Origin: Echiichthys vipera
Taxonomy: Eukaryota > Chordata > Actinopteri > Perciformes > Trachinidae
Direction: 5' to 3'
DNA: 64,000 nucleotides
NCBI GenBank assembly: GCA_963691815.1
Contig: OY829662.1
Span: forward strand, 1,585,176-1,649,175
Below, piece by piece: positions 48,196 to 59,648 of this stretch (the first letter of the stretch is position 1; every line of letters starts with the position of its first letter). The position numbers and the translations under genes are program-made. Under the pieces are notes generated by a model, which had not been told where the DNA came from, searched no databases, and saw only the letters and a list, made by a program, of their open reading frames with translations.

Positions 48196-49418
48196 ACTGA
48201 AACTGAGGACAGATGGAAGGACGGCGCAGTGTCTGGAAGACAAGGAAGGCAAGATTTCACAATGAGACTTCTCCGTTTTTACATCCACAGCCTCACTTAG
48301 ACGACATTTACTCCTAAAAACACGCAGAAAACATGTCAATCATTTAAACTTAAGCTAAAAATAAAACCCATTTTTATTTTTCTGAACTGGATAAAGCCGA
48401 GGCGTCAAACTCATTCTGGTTCCTGGGTGGCTGTAGAGACAACAGGAAGTCCTGGAGGTGAAGGTTTAAGTGAAAGAACAACACGTTTAACAAAACTGGA
48501 GGTAAAAAAGGATTCACACATTCAAACATCACACACATGAGCTTTAAATGGAGCGAAAAATGACATTATTTGATGATAAGATGTTGCAAACACCTGCGTT
48601 TTCCTCTGAAACCTCTTTAAAGTGTCACCTGTTGGACAGTCAGGCGCGCTGCTGTTGGTGCTCCAGATATTCCTGCGGTTAAATATTAAACATGAAATTA
48701 ATTATTCCTGCTGATGAAAGAGAGTTCCAGTCTGAAAAACACATTACAGCAATTATTCAGCAGCCAGGGTCTTTTTTTGGAGGGTTTCTCTGGATCTCTG
48801 CGTCAGCTTTCAGCAGCTTCACTGAACTTCCTGTCCCTCTCCTGCAGCTTCTCCACGTTTAGACGGTCAACACAAATATATCTTCATCAGAGTGAGTGAG
48901 AGGACAAACGCCTTTCATCACTCGATCCGAAGTTTTCAGAGTAACGTGGACACGAAAATCTGATGTTTTTGCCACTTTCGTATCCGATCACGGGTCAGAT
49001 CTGAAGCCTCATCTCTGCTCTACGCTAGAGACGCATACGGACACGGACGCAGCCTTCTGTCCTTCCTCTGCGTCCATCTCCTCCGTATTCTGTCCGTATC
49101 CTGAAAGCTCACGGATGCGTACATATAAAGAGCAAACGCTGCAGTACCACCTGAAATCGTGGGGGCAGTGTTGAGCACCGAACACAAAAGAGTGGCGTGA
49201 ACATCAGGAGCGAGCGAGTCATCGAAGCCCCGACGGACGTCCTGAAACACTGACAGAGACGTCGGTCGCCACTTTGTCTCATCCGTCAAACCAACGTGTG
49301 GAGTTCTCCGTCCACACTCTGGGACGTCTTTAGTGTCTCACACACCACCGCCGTCTACAACGCTGCCGCCATTTTGACTCCTTCTCGGCAGACGCAGGGT
49401 GGTTATCCTGGAAAACGA
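48196..49418 (+). other. gsg1l intron 1, unassigned
   Basis: 48,895-49,320 contains alternating GACGCA/CGGACAC words and short minus-strand frames that look like a degraded transposon, but I cannot assign it. Confidence 0.35.
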
Positions 49419-49692
49419 CTAGAAATAGATGCAAAACCACCACAAAAAGATGCAAAATGACTAAAAATAGATGCAAAACTACCACAAAAAGATGCAAAAT
49501 GACTAAAAATAGATGCAAAACCACCACAAAAAGATGCAAAATGACTAAAAATAGATGCAAAACCACTACAAAAAGATGCAAAATGACTAAAAATAGATGC
49601 AAAACCACTACAAAAAGATGCAAAATGACTAGAAATAGATGCAAAACCACCACAAAAAGATGCAAAATGACTAAAAATAGATGCTAAACCAC
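49419..49692 (+). repeat. 42-bp minisatellite, about 6 units (locus 5 of 6)
   Basis: Forward orientation inside gsg1l intron 1, with CACTAC variants. Confidence 0.95.
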
Positions 49693-49784
49693 CTTCTCAA
49701 CAGCCGCAGGATGGTTCTCTCCTCCATCGCCTCCATCTTTGTTGTTGTCAAACTTTATTGGAGTCACTTTTGAATGTGAGCGAC

Positions 49785-50360
49785 GCCCTCTAGAGGATGT
49801 TTTGATCAACGTCCATTCACAGCAATCAGGTGCACGTGCACTGACGAGCACTGGATGGGAGGGAGGGAGGGACTCGGTGGTTGAGGGGGAGGGGCGTGAG
49901 AGTTGGAGACTTTCGAAATCTGAGTCTCTATCCGGCGGTCTGACGTATTTTCCGTTTGTTCCGTGGTGCTTTTACTCGTCGATCGCCACCAAAGTGGAAG
50001 TAGAATTCATTTACACACTTCTAAGAATCTACCAGTGAAATTTTAAATTGGTACATGAAGAATAAGACGTCTGATTAGTGTAAGAACGTGACTTTGATGA
50101 GAGAAGACACAGGTGCGTTCACAGGAATCAGGTGCACGCGCACTGACGAGCACTCGATGCGAGGGAGCAGAGGAGCTCGGTGTAGAGGGGGAGGGGCGTG
50201 AGAGTTGGAAACATTTGAAATCTGAGTCAACTCCATCTGCCAGAACTGTCGACTGCAGCTTTAACAGAAAATGTGGCGAACAACGTGAACGTCTGCACTC
50301 GGACGTATTTTCCGTTTTTCTCCGCGGTGCTTTTAGTCGTCGATCGCAGTCGATGAGAGA
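49785..50360 (+). mobile_element. Unclassified dispersed repeat, copies 2 and 3 in tandem
   Basis: 49,790-49,995 and 50,085-50,355 are homologous, each ending in GACGTATTTTCCGTTT, GGTGCTTTTA and CGTCGATCGC. Both match 30.7 kb in reverse. They may be a tandem duplication or two insertions. Confidence 0.6.
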
Positions 50361-51323
50361 ACGCAGGAACGTTCGTGCGCCGCTCAGGTGGTGGTTTACC
50401 ACAGTTTGGAGCAGGACTGAAGTAGGAGATGCATGCTAACACATTTATTGAGCACAGAATAGTTTTTTGTTTTGCTCAAATTAAATTAGATATAAAATCC
50501 TCCTCAAAATCGAACCTATGTGTGTTTGGAAAATGTATTTCTCTGAGCTCCAAATGCACCGCTGCTCAGGAATGAGGCACGAATGTAACGTCCCTGAAGC
50601 TGCGACTGATGGGCGTCGGACATCTTCCCTGTTCCTGCTCCTCCGCTCCTCTCAGCCCTCGTTCTCCTCTTTAATTCAGAGAAAGACGATTAAAGGAGAG
50701 TTTCTCTGACTCCTGACACAATCCACCCCGCTGCTGTCACATCTGTGCTGAGCAGAGACACCTGGGCAATTAAAGCTCAAACGAAACGCCACGGTGACGC
50801 CGTCGTGGTCACTTCGGCAAGGCTTACTGACTTCATTACATCACCACAATCTGGCAGCGCGGAGACCCTGGTAAGCAGCTCAGCTCCGCGCGGCTCCAGC
50901 AGCAGTAATGAGGGTCTGACGGCTTTATCTCTAACACCAAACTGAGCTTTTTAGAAACTCCAACACTCATAATTTACTCATCAGGGTCCAACAATCAGGA
51001 TTTATAACAGTCCTAAAAACATAAAACGCTTTTACTTTTCATGTATTTTGTCGCTACTACTCAAGTACTTTTGTTTAAATTTCATTTTTAATGCAGGATT
51101 TTTACTTTTAATCACTTTATAGTGAAGTATTGCTTCTTTCTCTACCATTGGGTACATGTTTATGAATTCTGTTTTATTACATTTGTTACTTTTTTACGGT
51201 GAAGAAAAATCTGTTATGTTTACTCAAGTAATATTCTTTCTATTTAAAGTTACTTTGTAGGTTTGAATTTTATGAACTAACGTGTTCTGAGTCCCCAGAA
51301 TCATAAAAAACATGGAGGTACAC
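50361..51323 (+). other. gsg1l intron 1, no feature recognised
   Basis: Unique sequence, AT-rich after 51,000. Confidence 0.4.
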
Positions 51324-51570
51324 ACAAAAAATGATGAAATAGATGCAAAACCATCAAAAAAAGGTGCAAAAACACTAAAAATAGATGAAAAACCAGCACA
51401 AAAAGATGCAAAATGACTAAAAATAGATGCAAAACCACCACAAAAAGATGCAAAATGACTAAAAATAGATGCAAAACCACCACAAAAAGATGCAAAATGA
51501 CTAAAAATAGATGCAAAACCACCACAAAAAGATGCAGAATGACTAAAAATAGATGCAAAACCAGCATAAA
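51324..51570 (+). repeat. 42-bp minisatellite, about 6 units (locus 6 of 6)
   Basis: The first two units are diverged (ATGATGAAATAG, AAGGTGCAAAAACAC) and the rest are standard. Confidence 0.94.
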
Positions 51571-52107
51571 GAGCATCACAGACAGCAGACGTGTTGTCAC
51601 AGTGTCTGAATAACGCGGACAGAGTCGCTGCTGTGAAGGTAATGATTTGTCCACAAAACCATTCATACTTGTTACAGCTGCAATTAGCCCCGACTGACAC
51701 GGGATCTGTGATTAAACACACCGCGGCGCTGCTCACGGCCACGAGAACCACGAGAGAGAGAACCGTGAGAGCGCCTGAAGCCTTTTTAAAACCGGTGGAT
51801 CCATTAGAGCGTGATGGTCTCGGGGGCGTGAGAACTGTGACCTTTGGGCTTAATTAACACCGTGTGCAGCGGCGAGGCGCAGGAACACCGAGGGAGCTGT
51901 TAGCTGGTGCTGACGCCAGGTCCCAGACGAGCCCGCTCACTCTTTAATTACATTTAGGATGCAGGTCCTAATCAGGCGCCGCTCCACTCACCTTTGGGCC
52001 GCCGTCGTGAGCACGTTCACCTGCCGCCGCCGCTCGCTCTCCTCACACCAACCTCGAGTTTTAACCTTGGAAGAGACGAATAATAATACTCAAGATGGGT
52101 TTGTGAG
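51571..52107 (+). other. gsg1l intron 1, unique
   Basis: No gene. 51,780-51,960 is repeat-free and GC-balanced and could be a conserved non-coding element. Confidence 0.35.
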
Positions 52108-52455
52108 CATTCATTCATTCATTCATCTTCAGCCTCTTGTCCCTGTCTGGGTCGTGGGGGGCTGGAGCCGATCCCAGCTGACATCGGGCGTGAGGCGGGG
52201 TCCACCCTGGACAGGACGCCAGTCTATCACAGGACACATAGAGACGAACAGAGACAGACAACCATTCACACCTACGGGTGATTTAGAGTCATCAATGAAC
52301 CGAACACCTGCACGTCTTTGGACTGTGGGAGGAAACCGGAGAACCCGGAGAAAACCCACGCAGACACGGGGACAACATGCAAACTCCACACAGAAGGGCC
52401 CCAGCTGGGATTCAAACCAGGAACCCTCTCACCAAATCACCGCGTCGCCCCATTT
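52108..52455 (-). mobile_element. tRNA-derived SINE, copy 4
   Basis: The tail (ATTC)n lies at 52110-52125, with the same body; the head is degraded after GGTTTGAATCC (minus strand). Confidence 0.78.
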
Positions 52456-53620
52456 ACAACTTTAGAACTAGTTAAATTTAGTTCTGGCAACAAGAAGGAG
52501 GTCCGGGGATGAGCAGGTGTCTGAGCCGTGCAGTGTGCGAGCGATAAGAAAACATCTGCCATGCTGCTGCAAGGAATTGTGGGACGGCGTGACGCCTTTC
52601 AGCAGTGTGTTGATTTTGTCCGTAACCATGTGAACGATGTTGTCGTTTGTTTGTGGTTTGTAACTGAAGTTTCAGCTGTTTTAGCATCTGAACTTCGACG
52701 CTCGTCAGGGACAAAACTGATTATCTTCATCTGGTGTTCGTCAGGGTGTGTCGAGCGCGCGTGCGGCGTGTTTGAGTCCGCCCAGCGCTCAGGCAGGTTA
52801 TGGATGTCCCCGCCTGCTTCCTGTGACACTGCTGAGGCTGAGTTATGGCTCCTGTTGCAGCCGCTGATCTGTGACCTGCAGGTTCCCGCCGAGCGCTGAT
52901 CGACTCTCTGCAGCCGGAGTGTGCCAGGGAAAAAAACGAGTGAACGCCAAGAGGATACTGCATTATGCAAAACACTCCCAGCTTTAGTGCTGCACTAAAA
53001 ATAACATAAACTCTATTAATACAACTGGGGAGTGTGTTACAAGTGTGGATACAGGATAGAGTTTGATGAAAAGAGGATAGGTGACATAAAGATGATGTAA
53101 TGTTCATCACGTTCAGCTGTTGTCTCGTTTCTTCAGACTCGTTCTCACGTACTGGAAATACTCAGTTTGGTTTAGGCGACGTGTGCGTCACAGACCGTAC
53201 AATAGAGATGGAAGTAGGTACCGCAATGCCACTCGTTGGCTTATGGACGACCGTTTTGAAAGCTAGGTGTTTGGCATTTGGCCAAGAGGGAGGCGCTAAG
53301 GAGGAGCGCTAGGCTAAACGCTAAAGAGGGAAACTGATCATTTTCAAACCGGCTGATGTGAATCATACTGCCGATGGTGGAGGGGAGCTCCAGTGGTTGG
53401 CACCGTTCGCTGCACACAGAGCAGGTTGAAAATCGTTGACGCTAACGCTACCTAGCTAACACTACCTAGCTAACACTACCTAGCTAACACTACCTAGCTA
53501 ATGATGATGGAGACATTTTTTAGGCGACCACAATGTTCCGGTGAAGTGTGATGAAGTGAAAACACACTGAGGGGGTCAAAGTCCTGAGACTTTAACACAG
53601 AAGACACCAAAAACAAAGTT
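52456..53620 (+). other. gsg1l intron 1, short 14-bp repeat
   Basis: ACCTAGCTAACACT is repeated four times at 53450-53503. Frames of up to 127 codons here have no support. Confidence 0.45.
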
Positions 53621-54580
53621 AGCTTTAAGTGGAGTCTCCTCCTGCTGGACATTAGAGAGAATGCAGCTTTAAGTGGAGTCTCCTCCTGCTGGACATTAGA
53701 GAGAATGCAGCTTTAAGTGGAGTCTCCTCCTGCTGGACATTAGAGAGAACGCAGCTTTAAGTGGAGTCTCCTCCTGCTGGACATTAGAGAGAATGTAGCT
53801 TTAAGTGGACATTAGAGCGAATGCAGCTTTAAGTGGACATTAGAGAGGATGCAGCTTTAAGTGGACATTAGAGAGAATGCAGCTTTAAGTGGAGTCTCCT
53901 CCTGCTGGACATTAGAGAGAATGCAGCTTTAAGTTGAGTCTCCTCCTGCTGGACATTAGAGAGAATGCAGCTTTAAGTGGACATTAGAGAGAATGCAGCT
54001 TTAAGTGGACATTAGAGAGAATGCAGCTTTAAGTGGAGTCTCCTCCTGCTGGACATTAGAGAGGATGCAGCTTTAAGTGGAGTCTCCTCCTGCTGGACAT
54101 TAGAGACGATGCAGCTTTAAGTGGAGTCTCCTCCTGCTGGACATTAGAGAGAATGCAGCTTTAAGTGGAGTCTCCTCCTGCTGGACATTAGAGAGAATGC
54201 AGCTTTAAGTGGAGTCTCCTCCTGCTGGACATTAGAGAGAATGCAGCTTTAAGTGGAGTCTCCTCCTGCTGGACATTAGAGAGGATGCAGCTTTAAGTGG
54301 AGTCTCCTCCTGCTGGACATTAGAGAGAATGCAGCTTTAAGTGGAGTCTCCTCCTGCTGGACATTAGAGAGAATGCAGCTTTAAGTGGAGTCTCCTCCTG
54401 CTGGACATTAGAGAGGATGCAGCTTTAAGTGGAGTCTCCTCCTGCTGGACATTAGAGAGAATGCAGCTTTAAGTGGAGTCTCCTCCTGCTGGACATTAGA
54501 GAGAATGTAGCTTTAAGTGGACATTAGAGAGGATGCAGCTTTAAGTGGACATTAGAGAGGATGCAGCTTTAAGTGGAGTC
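53621..54580 (-). repeat. 44-bp minisatellite, inverted array with short 28-bp units (locus 3 of 4)
   Basis: Reverse orientation in gsg1l intron 1. Several units lack 16 bp (AGTCTCCTCCTGCTGG), exactly between two TGG triplets, giving 28-bp units. It ends 270 bp before exon 2. Confidence 0.96.
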
Positions 54581-54758
54581 TTTATGATCGTGGATTATCA
54601 GTTTGACACTAACGCTCATTTTGTCCTCTTCTCTGTCTTGTGCGTCCTTTCCTCATTAATCACCTCTTCCTCTCCACCTTCCTCCCTCTCTGCTTCATTC
54701 CCAGCTCATTCCATCTTGTGCTCTTCACCTCTTTTACTCTTCACATCCCTCTCTTTCT

Positions 54759-54766
<8 letters not shown>

Positions 54767-54845
<79 letters not shown>
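54767..54845 (+). repeat. (CT)n tract fused to the gsg1l exon 2 acceptor
   Basis: About 37 CT repeats end in CTGTCAG, directly before exon 2. Confidence 0.96.
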
Positions 54846-54847
<2 letters not shown>

Positions 54848-54849
54848 AG

Positions 54850-54897
54850 GTGAGAAGTGTCGGAGCTTCATTGATCTGGCCCCGGCGTCGGAGCGAG
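54850..54897 (+). CDS. gsg1l: GSG1-like protein, coding exon 2
   Basis: A 48-base exon between CTCTGTCAG (acceptor) and GAG|GTGAGT (donor). Joined to exon 1 in phase 1 it reads GEKCRSFIDLAPASER, identical in kind to the residues after GIWYSCEE in vertebrate GSG1L. The Cys here pairs with the loop cysteines in the claudin fold. Exon 3, starting with the second membrane segment, is not found before 64000, so the gene runs off the right edge. Confidence 0.93.
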
Positions 54898-54956
54898 GTG
54901 AGTAATGACGGTCATTAGGCATCGCCGCCACTCCCACCTGTTCGTCAGACACACAT

Positions 54957-55035
<79 letters not shown>
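54957..55035. repeat. (AC)n microsatellite after gsg1l exon 2
   Basis: About 39 repeats starting 60 bp after the donor. Confidence 0.97.
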
Positions 55036-55038
<3 letters not shown>

Positions 55039-55181
55039 CATGAAAACATAATCATCGTTTAGCTGGGTGACGTAGACGGTGAGGCAGTAACATGAGACAC
55101 AGTCGTATCATAGGAGTTCTCAGTAGCATCAAACAGGCGATAAACGCTGTCATACAGGGAACAGTGTCGTGTAGTATCTCA

Positions 55182-55468
55182 GGGCGCACTCCCACTGTGC
55201 CTCCGTCCCGTGCCCCGTGCTTTAGGGTCCTTGTCCCCCCCTCCAGGCCCGTTTGTACTCACACTACCTGGGCCTCGGAGAATGCTTCTTGCTGCCTATA
55301 CGTCATCACGCCGTAACACGTCACACGCATTGATGACGTCATGGCGATGCGTGGCTTTGTTTCCAGATCTTTCCGTAGACCTCAGAGTTTTTGTGCGTCT
55401 TGTCGACTGTTTTTGAATCTTTTCATCGACCAAATCTGCAGTAAACACTCCACCTCCGCATCACACCA
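55182..55468 (-). mobile_element. Harbinger-type MITE, copy 3 (right half lost)
   Basis: The left terminus GGGCGCACTCCCACTGTGCC is intact. The element stops within the Myb-like remnant, at TCACACC, where the 22-bp array begins. Confidence 0.78.
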
Positions 55469-56300
55469 AAAGTCGTAGTATTTTGGGACTAAAAGTCGTA
55501 GTATTTCAGACTAAAATTCGTAGTATTTCAGACTAAAATTCGTAGTATTTCAGACTAAAATCGTAGTATTTTCAGACTAAAAGTCGTAGTATTTCAGACT
55601 AAAATCGTAGTATTTTCAGACTAAAAGTCGTAGTATTTCAGACTAAAATTCGTAGTATTTCAGACTAAAATCGTAGTATTTTCAGACTAAAAGTCGTTGA
55701 ATTTCAGACTAAAAGTCGTAGTATTTCAGACTTAAAGTCGTAGTATTTTCAGATTAAAAGTCGTAGTATTTTCAGACTAAAAGTCGTAGTATTTTCAGAC
55801 TAAAAGTCGTTGAATTTCAGACTAAAAGTCGTGGTATTTTCAGACTAAAGTCGTAGTATTTTCAGACTAAAGTCGTAGTATTTTAGACTAAAGTCGTGGT
55901 ATTTTCAGACTAAAGTCGTAGTATTTCAGACTAAAAGTCGTAGAATTTCAGAGTAAAGTCGTAGTATTTTCAGACTAAAAGTCGTAGTATTTCAGACTAA
56001 AGTCGTAGTATTTCAGGACTTAAAGTCGTACTATTTCAGACTAAAGTCGTAGTATTTTCAGACTAAAAGTCGTAGTATTTCAGACTAAAACTCGTAGTAT
56101 TTCAGGACTAAAAGTCGTAGTATTTGAGACTAAAAGTCGTAGTATTTCAGACTAAAAGTCGTAGTATTTCAGATTAAAGTCGTAGTATTTCAGACTAAAA
56201 CTCGTAGTATTTCAGAATAAAAGTCGTAGTGTTTTCAGACTAAAGTCGTAGTATTTGAGACTAAAAGTCGTAGTATTTCAGACTAAAGTCGTGATATTAT
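55467..56300 (+). repeat. 21-23-bp minisatellite GTCGTAGTATTTCAGACTAAAA
   Basis: About 38 units with length variation in the A run and optional TTTTCAG. It starts exactly at the break in Harbinger copy 3. Confidence 0.95.
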
Positions 56301-57069
56301 GAAGCTAAAATTCTGGGTTAGGAAAAGTCCAGAGTTATGGGACACATCCATCCCAACCTGCGTCATTTAGGGGAGAGCAGCGGTCTTATTCTACGTCTCC
56401 AGCTTTAAATACGTGGACTTCACACATACGACTCCTTTTTGTTGTTGTATGTACAGAAGTGCGTGAGAACAGCCGGCTCTGAAAGACAAAAACACATCCA
56501 GGCCTGAAAGGAAGATGTCTGCAACTCTGAAGGCACACTGTGGAGGCTAATATCAGTTAGCATTAAGCTAGCGGTGATTTTAACACATTGACCCAGAGGA
56601 ACACATGTTGAACGTTTGACCTCGGGGGGAAACGTCTCTGTAATGATTCAGACACGCGTTTTCAGGTGCTCTTTCTCTACAAACACGTCGTCTGGAGCAT
56701 CCCGAGGCCTTCGCCGTGACTTATATCGATGGAGGAGGACGGAGAAGGAAGGTGACACGTATTAAGTGATGTGAAACAAGCTCAGTCTTCTCCGGCGCCG
56801 TGTCAGTTTTGATTTATGGAAGTTATAGGAACCTGTAGGGACGATGCCTTAATGTTCACGCCCAAAGTTTTAAGGCAGTTTCTCTCAGGAAGAAGAAAGT
56901 CGTCGTGTGTTTCTGTCACCGATAAAGTGAACAGGACCGACCTTATCAGAGGGTCTTTGGTCTTTCACCCGGTACACACTTCAAAACCAGGGTCCTCAAC
57001 AAAGCGAGACGTGTCCTGCCTGACCCGAGCCGCCCCTTAGCACCTGAATCTAAACTGCTTCCATCAAGA
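56301..57069 (+). other. gsg1l intron 2, unique
   Basis: No gene is recognised. Confidence 0.4.
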
Positions 57070-58252
57070 CGCAGGTTTAATGTGCCCAGATGCTGGACTG
57101 CCAGGTTTGATGTGCCCAGATGCAGGACTGACAGGTCTAATGTGCCCAGATGCAGGACTGACAGGTCTAATGTGCCCAGATGCAGGACTGACAGGTCTAA
57201 TGTGCCCAGATGCAGGACTGACAGGTCTAATGTGCCCAGATGCAGGACTGACAGGTCTAATGTGCCCAGATGCAGGACTGACAGGTCTAATGTGCCCAGA
57301 TGCAGGACTGACAGGTCTAATGTGCCCAGATGCAGGACTGACAGGTTCAATGTGCCCAGATGCAGGACTGAGAGGTCTAATGTGCCCAGATGCAGGACTG
57401 ACAGGTCTAATGTGATCAGATGCAGGACTGACAGGTCTAATGTGCCCAGATGCAGGACTGACAGGTCTAATGTGCCCAGATGCAGGACTGACAGGTCTAA
57501 TGTGCCCAGATGCAGGACTGACAGGTCTAATGTGCCCAGATGCAGGACTGACAGGTCTAATGTGCCCAGATGCAGGACTGACAGGTCTAATGTGCCCAGA
57601 TGCAGGACTGACAGGTTCAATGTGCCCAGATGCAGGACTGAGAGGTCTAATGTGCCCAGATGCAGGACTGACAGGTCTAATGTGCCCAGATGCAGGACTG
57701 AGAGGTCTAATGTGCCCAGATGCAGGACTGACAGGTCTAATGTGCCCAGATGCAGGACTGCCAGGTCTAATGTGCCCAGATGCAGGACTGACAGGTTCAA
57801 TGTGCCCAGATGCAGGACTGAGAGGTCTAATGTGCCCAGATGCAGGACTGAGAGGTCTAATGTGCCCAGATGCAGGACTGACAGGTCTAATGTGCCCAGA
57901 TGCAGGACTGACAGGTCTGATGTGCCCAGATGCAGGACTGAGAGGTCTAATGTGCCCAGATGCAGGACTGACAGGTCTAATGTGCCCAGATGCAGGACTG
58001 ACAGGTCTAATGTGCCCAGATGCAGGACTGGCAGGTTTAATGTGCCCAGATGCAGGACTGACAGGTCTAATGTGCCCAGATGCAGGACTGAGAGGTCTAA
58101 TGTGCCCAGATGCAGGACTGACAGGTCTAATGTGCCCAGATGCAGGACTGACAGGTCTAATGTGCCCAGATGCAGGACTGGCAGGTCTAATGTGCCCAGA
58201 TGCAGGACTGACAGGTCTAATGTGCCCAGATTCAGGACTGACAAGTTTAGAA
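57070..58252 (+). repeat. 30-bp minisatellite, about 39 units
   Basis: The unit is TGTGCCCAGATGCAGGACTG plus ACAGGTCTAA. The 30-bp period and lack of stops give frames of 416 and 284 codons (plus) and 432 codons (minus): NVPRCRTDRS, MCPDAGLTGL and HLGTLDLSVL. It lies in gsg1l intron 2 and shows unit-level substitutions with no frame preference, so I call it a repeat. Confidence 0.95.
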
Positions 58253-58525
58253 AACCCTGGGTTCCAGTGGCTGTCGGCTCTGTGGTCTCTTTAACTCTGT
58301 GTTTTCATCCAGTGACGCACTGTTGCACTTAGTTGATCGATGATTGACGATTGTTAAGTGTTGTCCCATGTCACTCATTTCGTTGTGTATTCCACCACTT
58401 TTAATTATTAGCTCTTTGTCATCGTATGTGTCATTATTATTATGCATTTTACTGTTGTTTTTGCTGCTGACTGTTCTGCAAATTGACCACTGGGGACAAT
58501 AAAGAGCTCTTGACTTGACTTGAGA
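58253..58525 (+). mobile_element. Retroposon 3' end with (CTTGA)n tail
   Basis: GGGGACAATAAAGAGCTC is followed by TTGACTTGACTTGAG. Similar AATAAAG plus simple tail ends occur at 9.82 and 13.88 kb. The tail was the target of the next insertion. Confidence 0.45.
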
Positions 58526-58908
58526 GGCACTTCTTGAGAGAAGACATCATCGGCCTTGTGAGAGGTTAAATACCTGGATCTCCACACCAGTTAGTTGGAC
58601 CAGTCCCAGCCTGGTCCTGGTTCTGGTCCTGGTCCAGTCCCAGCCTGGTCCTGGTCCTGGTCCTGGTCCTGGTCCTGGTCCTGGTTCTGGTCCTGGTCCA
58701 GTCCCAGCCTGGTCCTGGTCCTGGTCCTGGTCCTGGTCCTGGTCCTGGTCCTGGTCCAGTCCCAGCCTGGTCAGATGCGTACATGAACTGATGAAGCCTC
58801 TTGGATGAGAGGTGAAACGTCTTCCTGACAAAGAACCAAGTCCAGTTGCTTTTGACTGAAATTGCTTTGAGGAGAACGACGACCTGGACACATGAGAACA
58901 TTCACAGG
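58526..58908 (+). mobile_element. Penelope-like element 3' fragment, copy 2, with 12-bp target duplication
   Basis: It matches copy 1 from GACATCATCGGCCTTGTGAG to ACATTCACAGG. It is flanked by an exact 12-bp repeat CTTGACTTGAGA (58514-58525 and 58909-58920). The CCTGGT array (58609-58763) differs in length and arrangement from copy 1. Confidence 0.62.
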
Positions 58909-58920
58909 CTTGACTTGAGA

Positions 58921-59645
58921 CACATCAGTCAACTAAGCCCCTCCCTTTAACGTCCACTGTCCAATCGCACATTAGCAACCATGACGCCAACAAATTAACA
59001 TTATATCAAATGCACGTTGTCGTCCTGTCTCTGGTGTTTCACGTGAACGCTTGAAAGGCCTAGCATCAGTAATCAAGGTCGGCAGGACGTATTCTGCTCT
59101 GTCGCCATGTTTTTGTGTTTTTACCTTTATTTCATCTTCAGTTTATTCGTTTTTTTACACGCTCCTTTTTGCCAAACAGCGGTGGATAATGAGACACACC
59201 TCCCAACGTGTTTTAACCCTGCAGCTCATTAAAGGATCATCTGAGCGTCCAGGAGAAAGGGAATCGTGGGCGTCGCCTCTAATTTGCCGTTTCATGCAGA
59301 GCAGGTAGTAAATAATGAAAAGTCATCTGATGGTTTTATCTGTTGATGCCATCTGGAGGAAGAGCGGGAGCGGTGTGCACGAAGCAGCGGCGGACGGTGT
59401 GATGCGGCGAGCGGGGCGACCTTGCCTCACACACAAGGAGACGATATGTTAATGTGGCTTCCTTTGAGCCCTGCATGCTCACTGCTGTGTTTCTAACGCA
59501 CAGCTGCTCCTCACTCACGTCCAAGTTTGTTCTTAATGAAAACTGAAGAACAAAAAAACAGATTTGATTACGAGGAAACACGAGGAGAGCCAAGGACACG
59601 GTGAGGATTTTAGAAGTCCGAACTCCGCACAAGTTTCTTAGTCTC
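58921..59645 (+). other. gsg1l intron 2, unique
   Basis: No gene is recognised. Confidence 0.4.
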
Positions 59646-59648
59646 TAA

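Noticed and set aside
56946..58332. 432- and 416-codon frames on opposite strands, resembling repeat proteins
   Set aside because: A 30-bp unit without stops opens several frames at once. It lies in gsg1l intron 2 and changes do not favour any frame.
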